Positions 54,859-64,000 of a DNA stretch of 64,000 nucleotides are shown here, piece after piece. The stretch covers positions 274,072 through 338,071 of the forward strand of contig QAOA01003708.1 in the NCBI GenBank assembly GCA_003255065.1. The letters run 5' to 3'. The stretch is from Cercis canadensis (lineage: Eukaryota > Streptophyta > Magnoliopsida > Fabales > Fabaceae). Position numbers and translations under genes: made by a program. Under the pieces are notes generated by a model. That model did not search any database. It was not told where the DNA came from and saw nothing but the letters and a program-made list of their open reading frames with translations. The stretch's first letter is position 1. The number at the start of each line of letters is the position of its first letter.

Positions 54859-55592
54859 TAAATTTTGAGGTTCAGAAGGTCTTAATCGACCAGGGAAGCT
54901 CGACGGACGTCCTTTTCAATCACACCTTCGAACAACTTGGCATTCCAACTACAAATCTCGAACATTACCCCAACACTCTGGTCGGTTTCTCAGGAGTCCA
55001 TGTTGAAGTGAAGAGGACCATTACTCTCTGAACCACCATTGGCGAGTACCCTAACTTGGCCAACGATGAAGTCAGGTTCCTGATGGTTGACTATCTGTCA
55101 GGATATAATGCCATCCTAGGCCGACCATCACTTAATAGGATGGAAGCAATCGTCTCCACAAAACACCTATTGCTTAAATTCCCCACCATCTTAAGAACAG
55201 TCGGACAACCCAGAGAAGATAAACTTTTGGGGAGAACGCATTATGACATTAGCTTGGTAATCGATTACTCCACACCATTAAAACCCAACACTTTGAAGAA
55301 AACAACCCCAACCAATTCAATCCTCATTCAAGAGCTTGACCACAGAGAACACAAGGCTGAAAACTGGCTTGAGCCTAAAGGAGAGCTCATATCTCTTAAG
55401 GTCGGTCCAAGAGACGATCAGACGGTCCAAGTGGGATCAAGCATCCCTTTGGAAAATGCCAAGAATATTGCCAACCTCTTGGTTGCCAATGCCGATCTCT
55501 TTGCATGGACAACTTCTAACACGCCAGGTATTGACCTAAATTTTATTTGTTATAAACTTGCCATTAATTTAAGTGCCAAGCCGGTCTCCTAA
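54859..55592 (+). pseudogene. Tat-like aspartic protease
   Basis: VLIDQGSSTDVLFNHTFEQL near 54890 is the Tat protease site (DxGSS), followed by LVGFSGVHVEVKR, a stop at about 55029 (CGA to TGA type), then FLMVDYLSGYNAILGRPSLN. The second half (55056-55592) continues toward RT with SIPLENAKNIANLLVANADL and FAWTTSNTPGI. Confidence 0.8.
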
Positions 55593-56126
55593 AAAAAGAG
55601 AATTGTTGGCCTTGAAAAAAATAAAAGGCAATCCAAGAGGAAGTGCGGAAGCTACTAGATGCCGATTTTATAAAAGAATTGCCATATGCGACCTGGCTAT
55701 CTAATGTGGTCATGGTAAAGAAAGCAAATGGCAAGTGGCAGATGTGTGTGGACTTCTCCAACCTCAATAAAGTCTGTCCCAAAGATCCATACCCCTCTTG
55801 AGCATTGATAAACTAGTGGACAGGGCATTCGAATACAAACTCATGAGCTTCATGGATGCATACTTGGGGTATAATTAGATCAAAATGTACCCTGATGACA
55901 AGGAGAAAATAACTTTCTTTACGGAAAAGGCAATTTATTGCTACAAAGTGATGACTTTCAGCCTGAAGAATGCCGGTGCCACTTACCAACGACTGGTTGA
56001 TAAAATCCTACAAAATTAGATCGGGCGAAATGTCGAAGTTTATGTTGATGACCTACTAGTTAAATCGCATTCCGATCTAGAACATTTCGCTGATCTAGTA
56101 GAAACATTCGCTAAACTCCGAAAACA
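55593..56126 (+). pseudogene. Tat-like reverse transcriptase, heavily decayed
   Basis: Blocks can be read with stops between them: EVRKLLDADFIKELPYATWL, NGKWQMCVDFSNLNKVCPKD, and the active site NVEVYVDDLLV at about 56030-56060. Several CAG-to-TAG changes (for example at 55877 and 56017) and frame changes interrupt it. The connection to the RNase H frame at 56127 carries a deletion. Confidence 0.78.
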
Positions 56127-56768
56127 TTGCATGAGGTTGCCCTTTCTAGGTTCATGTCTAGGTCGGCAGATATAGCTCTTCCTTTCTTTAGAACACTAAA
56201 AAAGATCAAGGACTTTCAATGGACTCCTGAAGGCCAACGCGCCTTTGATAAATTGAAACAATATTTGACGTCTCTACCCATTCTTTCCAGGCCAGACCAA
56301 GGTGAAACTTTATACATATATTTGGCCAGCAGGGAGCAGGCTATAAGCTCGGCTCTTATCCAAGAAGAGAATAAGCTTCAGTTCACCGTATACTACACTA
56401 GCCATGCTCTTAAAACCTCGAAGCTTAATTACCACAAGATCGAAAAACTAGCATACGCCCTCCTTCTCTCAGCCGGATGTTTGAGACTGTTCTTTCAAAA
56501 TCACCCAATTACAGTCCAAACCGACCAACTTATATGATAGGTCCTTCAAAAGCCTGATCTAGCAGGGCGCATGCTAGGTTGGTCTGTGGAATTATCCGAG
56601 CATACACTCTCCTATGAGCCTAGGGGAGCCATTAAAGCTCAAGCTCTTGCTAATTTCGTGGTTGAGTTAACCCGACATCAGGTCCTCAATCAGAAGAACC
56701 CCTCAGCTCGAGATGGACTTTATCCGTTGACAGGTCCTCCAATCTCAAAGGAGACAAGGCAAAAATAA
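56127..56768 (+). pseudogene. Tat-like RNase H (pol-proximal)
   Basis: After TLKKIKDFQWTPEGQRAFDK the frame has SRPDQGETLYIYLASREQAI, then ISSALIQEENKLQFTVYYTS and KIEKLAYALLLSAGCLRLFF, then a stop at about 56536 and AGRMLGWSVELSEHTLSYEP. This is the degenerate RNase H retained by Tat elements in front of the second domain. Confidence 0.8.
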
Positions 56769-57123
56769 TTGTTGAAGGACCAGATGGAATAATCATCGAG
56801 CAATCCCTACGCTTTGAATTTCCAGTCTACAATAACTAGGCAAAATATGAGGCTCTCATTATTGGTCTCCGTCTAACATTGGAGCTTGGCACTGAGATCC
56901 TATGGGTGCTGACTGACTCGCAGTTAGTCACTAGCCAAATCAAGGGGGAGTATCAAGCAAAAGACCCTCAAATGGCCAAATATTTGGACAAAACCCGGAC
57001 TTTCATATCTTTCCTTAAAGAATTTGAAATACAACATATCCCGTGAGCTGAGAACACCCGAGTAGACATTCTCTCAAAGCTTGCCAGCAGCAAAAAGCCT
57101 GGTAACAACCAGAACGTGATCTA
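56769..57123 (+). pseudogene. Second (archaeal-type) RNase H of the Tat-like element
   Basis: Starting about 56768, IIVEGPDGIIIEQSLRFEFP then AKYEALIIGLRLTLELGTEI, WVLTDSQLVTSQIKGEYQAK and ENTRVDILSKLASSKK match the additional RNase H typical of Tat elements, with E (in YEAL) and D (in TDSQL) present. Two TAG/TGA stops interrupt it. Its role in the group is thought to be removal of RNA during cDNA synthesis in place of the degenerate first domain. Confidence 0.8.
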
Positions 57124-58427
57124 AGAAATGCTCCTCAGCCCGAGCATCGAGCATAACGAAATGTCCATCATTGACGAGGAAGATCCATCCTAGATCACCC
57201 CGATCATATGCTACCTCAAAGGGGGAGAACTACCACCAAGTAAAGTTTTAGCTCAGAAACTTCAACGCACTATTTGTAACTATTGTCTGGAAGGCAATGT
57301 GCTCTATAAGCGCGGATATTACACCCCACTTTTAAAATGCTTAAACCCCGAGCAATCCTTTTACGTTCTGAGGGAAATCCATTTAGGCATATGTGGTCAC
57401 CATGTCAGCGCACACTCTCTGGCAACCAAGGCTCTTCATTTCGGTTATTACTGGCCGACCTTGAGGGCTGATGTCGCCGACCTCTTGAGAAAGTGTGACA
57501 AATGTCAAAAATTCTCTCATATTCATTTAGCACCATCATTCGACCTACATACCATGGTCAAACCTTGGCCATTCTGTCGATGGGGTTTGGACTTGGTCGA
57601 TCCCTTCCTTATAGTTGTTGGGTAGAAGAAATTTCTCATTGTCGCCATAGACTATTTTTCTAAATGGATTAAGGCTGAACCTTTCGCTGCTATCACTGCA
57701 AAAAATGCTAAAAAGTTTGTCCAACTTTTATCATTTGCAGGTTCGGTATCCCGCATACCATAACAACCGATAACGAAACCTAGTTCACTGATGCAGTGTT
57801 CCGAACATTTTGTGCCGACCTCCAGATCAGGTTAAATTTTACCTCGGTAGAGCACCCCCAAGCGAATGGACAGGTAGAGGCGGCAAACCGAATCATACTC
57901 GATGGGTTGAAGAAAAGGTTGGATCAGACTAAAGGAAGATGGACTGAAGATCTCCATTGGGTACTGTGGTCCTACCAAACAACTCCCCAGACTTCCACCA
58001 AGGAATCACTCTATAAACTTACCTATGGCGCTGAGGCCATGATAGCAGTAGAACTCGGAGAACCAAGTTGGAGAGAGAACACTTCAGTGCAGAGCATAAC
58101 CAAGAAGTAATGTATACCAATCTAGAGCTGCTAGATGAAGACTGAGAGAAGACCAGACTCACCATAATAACATACAAACAAAGACTCACGCGATACTATA
58201 ACGCCAAAGTCTGGCCTAGATAGTTCAAAACGGGTGATCTAGTTCTCCGAAGGGCAGACATTACTCAAAAACACCTAAACGAAGGCAAGCTTGCCCCGAA
58301 TTGGGAAGGTCCATATCAAGTACAGGAAGTTCTGGGAAAAGGTGCCTACAGGCTTATAACCATGGAAGGTCTCCCTGTCCCCCCCATAACATGGAATGTA
58401 ACCAACCTCAGAATCTATGAAAAATAA
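57124..58427 (+). pseudogene. Tat-like integrase
   Basis: Blocks: VLYKRGYYTPLLKCLNPEQS, then HLGICGHHVSAHSLATKALH, HFGYYWPTLRADVADLLRKC, DKCQKFSHI (zinc-binding HHCC), then WPFCRWGLDLVDPF with the first catalytic Asp. A degraded stretch follows (57626-57795, TAG in the GQKKF position), then HPQANGQVEAANR with the Glu, LDGLKKRLDQTKGRWTEDLH and LTYGAEAMIAVELGEPSWRE. The C-terminal module ends with GAYRLITMEGLPVP and NLRIYEK at 58427. Several stops are present. Confidence 0.82.
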
Positions 58428-58480
58428 TGCATTTTGAATCAATGTTATCATACTTGTTTGCTTTACGGTGCATACTTATG

Positions 58481-58800
58481 TTTGTAACCTTCATCGCGAG
58501 TACAAACCTTAAGCCGGGTAATATACCGAGCTTATCCTAGTTTGTAACCTCCATCGCGAGCACAAACCTTAAGCCGATTAATATACCGAGCTGATCTTAG
58601 TTTGTAACCTCCATTGCGAGTGCAAACCCTAAGCCGATTAATATATTAGGCTGATCCTAGTTTGTAATCTGCATCGCGAGTGCAAACCCTAAGTCGGTTA
58701 AAATACCGAGTTGATCCGAGTTTGTAACCTCCATCGCGAGTGCAACCCTAAATCAGTAAAATACCGAGCTGACCCTAAGCCAGTTAAAACATGGAGCTTA
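58481..58800 (+). repeat. Tandem repeat of 60-bp units
   Basis: Units begin tttgtaacctccatcgcgag at 58481, 58541, 58601, 58661 and 58721, an exact 60-bp period for five units, followed by shorter degenerate remnants to about 58800. The array sits just after pol in the 3' untranslated region. Such arrays are common in Tat-group elements. Confidence 0.9.
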
Positions 58801-59248
58801 TCATTATTTGTCATCTCCACAGCGAGTGTCAAACTGAGAAAGGATTCATTTACGGTAAAGCCTTATAACTGTGCTTACAACTAAAACTCTTGAGCTTACA
58901 TCTGAATGTAAGTCTATTTATAAGTTCACGGTTCCCAAGCTTATAATTAAGCAAGTTTTATTTTTGTAAGTAAATTTCTGAGCTTTTTGTTAAAACAAGA
59001 CTTAACTTAGCAAGTTTAAAATTCTGGGCTTACCATTCAAGCGCGAGTTAAATATTGCAAGTTACATTTAGGACAATTCTTTCTATTACGAGCATCAAAC
59101 TCAAAGATCATCCGATTAGGTTATTTTCATTTATATAGTCATCTGATAAACAAATAAAAAGCACACTTGACTAGTTCTAAACACCAAAATTGTATTCATT
59201 TATTCCCAAAAAATTGTACATACAAACTTCGAAAATACAAGTTATAAA
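58801..59248. other. Non-coding stretch between tandem repeats and antisense ORF
   Basis: A+T-rich, no frame or repeat recognised. It may hold the polyadenylation region of the antisense ORF. Confidence 0.35.
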
Positions 59249-60915
59249 CTAAGACTCCGAGCCTTTCGCTGGTGGAAGAATATCAACGGCATCCTTTTCA
59301 AAGGCCGAGTCATAGTCTTCCCCCGACTCCTCGGTCCGTAGCTTTTGGACTTCATCCTCAGCCTTCTTCAGAGCCTCCAGAGTGGACTCTTTCTCAGCAC
59401 GGAAGAACTCCTGCTCCTCCTGCAGCATTTTAAGGGACTCCACGCCCTCTATTCTCTTTTGCAAACTTGGATCACAGTAAGATCACGGGTTCCATTTTCT
59501 AGCAAGTACTTGAGCAACAGCTCCTCCGATGTTTTATCCACCTGTTCTACGTTAGCCTTGGTGAGGACGGCATCTACCTCCTGAATAGGGAATCGAGTAT
59601 TCCAAAATGAGATATTCAGATGGTTTGGATCCCCTTCAGCCATATCAACAAAAAAAAGATCAAAATGCCTAACCTCGGTCATCGAATCGCCAAGTCGGAT
59701 GGAGGAACAACCTGGCCTCATCTCCTCCCTGTGGGACGATTTGTGCCTTTTCGATCCTCAGTCTCTATGGCGAAGCTCAGTGGAAGGCACATCAACCATG
59801 AGGCATTTTTCCCGAGCCCACTTTGTCGATGCTACCCTGACCACCTCAGCCGCAGCAAGTTCGACCTTGATTGTCTCATCCTCAGCAGGCACGACCCTGA
59901 TCGGCTCGACCGTTACAATGGGAGGCACCTCTCTTGTTCTGGTGCTTGCCTCGGCCACAGTCACCTCAAACTCATTACTCTTCTTCTTGTCGGTGAACTT
60001 GGAGACCTTGGATAATTTCACCGTCTCCTCCTTGTTGATCTTATCTTATGCAAAACAGAAATATCATATCGGTTCTTAACAATGAAATAAGCAACACAAA
60101 GTTGTCAGTACCAACCAATTAAATCCCTCGCCTTTAGTTTGACGAGCTCAGACTTCTCGTATGTCAGCTCGGATATTACCCCTATTATCCAACGAGCATC
60201 CAGGTCGTACTCTCCCATAGCCCGAGCTCGTTGCTTGTCAATGTATTGATTACACTGTAAAGGGAATCGGGGGGTCCCATCCTCGTGAAGGAAAAAGGCT
60301 TTATCCGGCCTGGGTACCCCATCCCAGGTCGGTATGGTGACACAAAAAAATGGGACATTACACCTTTTTGCTGATTCCTCAACTAGTTTCATCAGAGACA
60401 GTCGAGGACGGCTGACAATGTACACATACTCCTGGTCGGGCTCTCTTATGTCTTTTAAAGTAAAGAAATGATAAAATACATCTATCCGGGCATCTACCAG
60501 AAGAATGTTACACATGGATTGGAAAGCACGAAGGAAACTTCACCCATTGGTATGGAGTTGAGTAGGGGCCGCATTCACAATATGAAAGAACTCCATTTCA
60601 AAGTTCGTAAGTGGAAGCTCAGCCCCAGCTCAGTCTAGGAAGGTTACGTTAAAACTAAAGAAATTGTTTTTAGGACAGTTTTCACATACGGGAGATCTCC
60701 TAGGACATTCCTCTAAGTCAAAATCATGATAATCTGTGTTTATATTTACATGGTTTTCCCTCAAGCTCTTAACATACTCAGAATCAACGGAGGATTTAAC
60801 GGACCTAACCCTCTAATTGACAAACAGGGGGACCGAGGCCCTCGCAGGGTGGACTTCTACAATAGACCCACTAGAAGACTCAGAAGAAGCACTGGAACCT
60901 TCACCAGATGAACTC
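59249..60915 (-). pseudogene. Antisense Transposase_28-like ORF of the Tat-like element
   Basis: On the minus strand, from about 60900: ELPLTNFEMEFFHIVNAAPT, QLHTNG*SFLRAFQSMC, DVFYHFFTLKDIREPD, then WDGVPRPDKAFFLHEDGTPR. The 'APTQLHxNGxxFxRAFxxxC ... FxxFFxLK' pattern is that of the Transposase_28 ('putative gypsy type transposon') family. After a possible intron at about 60105-60020, an acidic linker follows (60021-59758). Then comes a coiled-coil-rich tail (59721-59249) with EEQEFFRAEKESTLEALKKA and EDEVQKLRTEESGEDYDSAF. It is encoded opposite to gag-pol, which is known for additional ORFs of Tat elements. Role unknown. At least two stops are present. Confidence 0.65.
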
Positions 60916-61019
60916 TTTTTTTAAAAAAGTAAACCAACCTATGAACCCTAACAAACAGGTCACAGGGGAAAGGATAATCTACCTGGTTGAACAAATTTTG
61001 AGCAGAGTATTTGCAGTGT

Positions 61020-62171
61020 TCGCATGTTAAAATTCTCTCTGACCTCAATTCGATCTCTGAAAGTTTTCGTAAAAGAGTGGAATGAGATACGGGATCTTCC
61101 TTAGGTATGTGAAAGTTGGTAATGCATTTGTCATATCAATTGTAAACTATAATTATAGAGGTTCTTAATTAATTTTTAACTTTTCACAGGCAATTCCTAA
61201 TGTGGAGAAATTTAAGGAGGAAGGTCCAAAATACTTGAATCAAATGGAAATCCTTTTTAAGGATATTGTAGCTACTGGTTGTAGAACTTGAGCACCGTCT
61301 CAAGATCGAATTAAAGGAGAAGAAGGTGATGGAAATGAAGGAGGGAATATGAACGTACCTATGGAGAAAAATGTTGACAATCGAGATGTAGGTAAAAAAA
61401 TTACTACGGCTAGAGGTTGGTAGTAAGTTGTTCTTCATAGGCACAATTAATGGGAAACACAACAAATAGGGAGATCTTTATGGGATTAGAGGACCTTACT
61501 CTCCAACTTAGTTGGTTGAAGACTCACATGACAGAAGTGTCTCGCCCATGAGATATTTTATAATGTGATTATGTGTTTTTGTTATTTAGGATATCAATTT
61601 GATAATACTTGTTATTTTATTGGTTTATTTGAATTTGATATTTAATTTTGCACTTTGCAACTAATATTATAATGCGTACTTCATCTTATATGGATAAGTG
61701 TGTTATTGTTTTGGTTTATTTTACTTTTTTATTTTGATTATTTGTATAACAAGATGTATAATTGCTCAGATGAAAGTTTATCAGATGAATATTCATCTTT
61801 CATCTTATGAGAGTTTGTCAGATGAAGAATCTTTCAATAAAAACAATGATGTGATCAAACATAATAAACAGAAGATGCTAGTAATGGCAATCACTCGTGT
61901 TGCTAGCTACTTTTCAAAGAATATTGTGAAGAGCTCACGTAGAACTTCCAAGCTATCTAGGCATAAATAGGTGTCAGAGATTCTGAATGGACATCACATC
62001 CATTGCTATGAACAATTTAGGATGAAAAAAAAAACATGTATTTCTCCAGTTGTGTGATATTCTACAAAGCAATTACAATCTCAAGTCAACAAGACATGTC
62101 AGGATTCATGAACAAGTGAGATTGTTTTTATACATACTAAGACAACCAGGTTCCAGCATTTGCAAGAGACT
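61020..62171 (+). pseudogene. PIF/Harbinger relic: Myb/SANT-like ORF and transposase N-terminus
   Basis: 61045-61320 reads KEWNEIRDLP, an intron-like break, then NVEKFKEEGPKYLNQMEILF and KDIVATG, the pattern of the Myb/SANT-like partner protein of plant Harbinger elements. From 61767, MKVYQMNIHLSSYESLSDEE, then AITRVASYFSKNIVKSSRRT, SKLSRHK*VSEILNGHH and CYEQFRM represent the N-terminal (DUF8040-type) part of the Harbinger transposase. Frame changes and stops abound. The segment ends at 62171, where a family S solo LTR interrupts the transposase. Confidence 0.75.
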
Positions 62172-63600
62172 TGATGAACACACTTTTTATACAATAGTTA
62201 TTCCTCATACTTAGTCTTTTAAACCTCTTTTGGGCTGAATTGCATAGACTTAGACCTCATTTCATGACTTAGGATCCATTTGTGCTTAATTGCAATTTCC
62301 AGCAATACTGGGCATTATATGCTGTCTCTGTGTTTCAGGCATATCTTGAGTTCTGGATGTCTAAAAATTCCGAGTCATACCTTGTTGGAAAGCTGAGAGA
62401 ATTGTCTACAACTTTCTTTCAGGGCTCCAAAGCTAATTCGGACGTTCAGAAGGTCATATGCAGCCTGGAAGCCAGAGAAGACATGCTGTCGCAGGATCCT
62501 GACCTACATGCAGTATTTGGGTCATAACTTGAGTTGTGGATGTCATATGGACCTGAAACTGGTACCATTGGAAAGCTAACAGACAGAGCTTCAATTGATA
62601 TGAAGACCGGTTCACCATATTTTATGTTGAAGATGGTCTTATTTGCTGTGCAAGTTAGCTGACGGTTCCAGACACCTTTTGCCACTTAAATGGGCCTAAC
62701 TTCCTCATGACAAGTCCAAATGGGCCCAAACCAAAGCCCAATTGAAGCTAAGGCCCATGGGAACAAGTGTGCCCTAAGGGCAATTTGGGTGTGCATGTAA
62801 TTTTGGAGGTCTATATCAGCAAGAGGGGGCAGCCGAAATTCAGAATCAAGTCATTAGATATTTTTAGACAGCTTTTGCTCCTTCCTTAGACTCTAAGTTT
62901 TCTCTTAGATATTTTTGTAAGAACTCAGCTCTTCTTGTTCATGGAGGGCTAACTCATCATATCAATCCAGGTTTTGGCTTTTCTGATTATTGGTTTTGAG
63001 ATTATGTGTTGTTGTTATTCATTTTAGTTGTTAATCAAGTTCTTTCAATCCTCTGAAATATTCTGCTTGAATTGCTTAATTCGGATTGGATTATTCATGT
63101 GTTCATATTCTGTTTGCATGTGATAAAAGAGGATTGTATGGTTAATTAATGGTTCTAAGCTTGGACGGATTAATTACCTTGGCTGGATTCAGGACTTAGG
63201 TTAAACTGGACTTGAATGTTTGCTTAATTCATTTAGTCCCTTGTTGAACCGAATTCTGGTTGCTTAACCAGTAGACATCCATAGAACATTGAGAGGCTTC
63301 TTGATATGTTTTAAAGGCCAAGAACATGATTAATAATTAAATGGATCCTTGGAAATCAAGGATGAATCAAAATCAGAATTAGTTAAGACTTGGATTGGTT
63401 GCTTTCTCTTAAACTTTACCACTTTCAATTAATTTTTGTTAATCACAGAAACAAACACAACCCCCCTGTTTATATGCTTCTCAAGATGATTCACCAAATA
63501 GAACAATCCTTAGGTTCGACTTAGGGCTGCCCTTTGCTGCAAATAGCTTAGGAACCGACCTTAAACTTTAAGTAATTTGAGGAGCCTCGGCAGCTCATCA
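62172..63600 (+). mobile_element. Family S solo LTR, complete (1429 bp)
   Basis: Starts TGATGAACAC and ends GCTCATCA, with TGATGA/TCATCA inverted ends. The pentamer agact lies on both sides (62167-62171 and 63601-63605). Transposase coding sequence continues across the insertion. No internal region, primer site or polypurine tract is present, so it is a solo LTR, probably left by LTR-LTR recombination. A TATA-like tctatatcag at about 62809 suggests this strand is sense. Other copies: 1-718, 30638-31904 and 39965-40351. Confidence 0.92.
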
Positions 63601-63970
63601 AGACTATCTCTAGACAATTTCATCGTGTCTTAGATGTTGTTTGCAGCCTCGATGAGGATATAATTAAACCTATTGATCCACACTTCAGGGACATTCTTGT
63701 TGAGAGTTGAAATGATGAACGGTATTTTCCATATTTTAAGAATTGTGTTGGTGCCATAGGTGGCACTCATATAGGTGTTATTGTTTGTTTGTAGATTCCT
63801 TACACATGTAGAAAAGGAACTACTACTAGCAAGATAATGATTGCTTGTGATTTTAATATGTGTTTCACATTTGTATGGGTGGGTTGGGAGGGGTTTGCAC
63901 ATGATCCTAAAATTTTCAATGAGGCTGTACACAAACTTAGCTTGCATTTTCCACCTCCTCCTAAAGGTTA
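63601..63970 (+). pseudogene. PIF/Harbinger transposase, DDE domain part
   Basis: SRQFHRVLDVVCSLDEDIIK, PIDPHFRDILVES, a stop, then NDERYFPYFKNCVGAIGGTH, PYTCRKGTTTSKIMIACDFN and FTFVWVGWEGFAHDPK. This is the Harbinger nuclease, in which GAIDGTH holds the first catalytic Asp; here it is Gly (GAIGGTH), so the copy is inactive. The second Asp region (ACDFN) is kept. The gene probably continues past the end of the window. Confidence 0.85.
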
Positions 63971-64000
63971 GTAACTTTAGACAATTAGTATTTGAATTTG

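Larger units (their letters stand above)
52694..60915 (+). mobile_element. Tat-lineage Ty3/gypsy retrotransposon, 3' LTR missing
   Basis: Order: 5' LTR (52694-53068), primer site, gag, protease (IDQGSS), RT (YVDD), RNase H, a second RNase H, integrase, 60-bp tandem repeats, then an antisense ORF. The second RNase H after the first and an additional 3' ORF are hallmarks of the Tat/Ogre/Retand group. Coding parts are full of stops and frameshifts. No sequence resembling the 5' LTR was found at the 3' end, so the right boundary is set at the end of the antisense ORF. Confidence 0.85.

Noticed and set aside
58481-58800. CRISPR-like array (regularly spaced 60-bp units)
   Set aside because: Units are contiguous tandem repeats without unique spacers, in a plant retrotransposon 3' region.
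1-63600. One giant element flanked by the family S repeats at 1-718 and 62172-63600 in the same orientation
   Set aside because: The right copy has its own target duplication on both sides and sits inside a Harbinger gene, so it is an independent solo LTR.

Overview
This is nuclear DNA from a dicot plant. The evidence is an eight-exon plant cytochrome P450 gene of the CYP88 family, plant-lineage LTR retrotransposons of both superfamilies (SIRE, Ale, Athila, Tat and chromovirus types), relics of hAT, CACTA and PIF/Harbinger DNA transposons, and A+T-rich intergenic sequence. No bacterial, organellar, CRISPR or rRNA features were seen. The species cannot be named from the sequence.

Layout. Positions 1-718 hold part of a solo LTR (called family S here). 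720-8392 is a minus-strand SIRE-like copia element with a 5' LTR of about 1.1 kb, inserted into an older LTR relic (8393-8690). 8690-11547 is intergenic with a well-defined SINE (11312-11441). 11553-15098 is a minus-strand Ale-like copia with non-canonical TA...TA LTR ends and a large 3' deletion. 16349-17565 is an F-box-like pseudogene. 17820-19135 is a chromovirus relic interrupted by a complete TRIM (17866-18252). 20561-23356 is the only intact host gene found: a CYP88 P450 on the minus strand whose exons add up to 489 codons plus stop. 24054-26780 is a gypsy pol frame with many nonsense codons but no frameshift.

27380-49119 is a nest. A copia fragment carries an Athila-like gypsy. The Athila's 5' part appears twice (28050-30637 and 32900-35487) on either side of a 995-base N gap, most simply as two unmerged haplotype contigs. 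One version has a family S solo LTR in gag. A second S solo LTR sits after the integrase (39965-40351). A 3.2-kb hAT-like element (40884-44059) sits in the 3' untranslated region and carries spliced-gene fragments, including six exons matching the chloroplast PPR gene MRL1. The Athila then continues with an extra 3' ORF and a truncated 3' LTR.

49120-51108 is the 3' end and LTR of another retroelement. 51269-52178 combines a CACTA-type end with a RING-finger (PRT1-like) gene fragment. 52694-60915 is a Tat-lineage gypsy with two RNase H domains, 60-bp tandem repeats and an antisense Transposase_28-like ORF. 61020-63970 is a PIF/Harbinger relic (Myb/SANT-like ORF and transposase), split by a family S solo LTR with perfect 5-bp target duplications.

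The strongest candidates for new biology are the gene-carrying hAT-like element, the family S solo LTRs in transposon coding or 3' sequence, the antisense and extra ORFs of the retroelements, and the CYP88 gene, which by remembered family motifs looks nearer to triterpenoid-oxidising CYP88 enzymes than to kaurenoic acid oxidase. Several oddities are assembly artefacts at one-base N gaps and are flagged as such.
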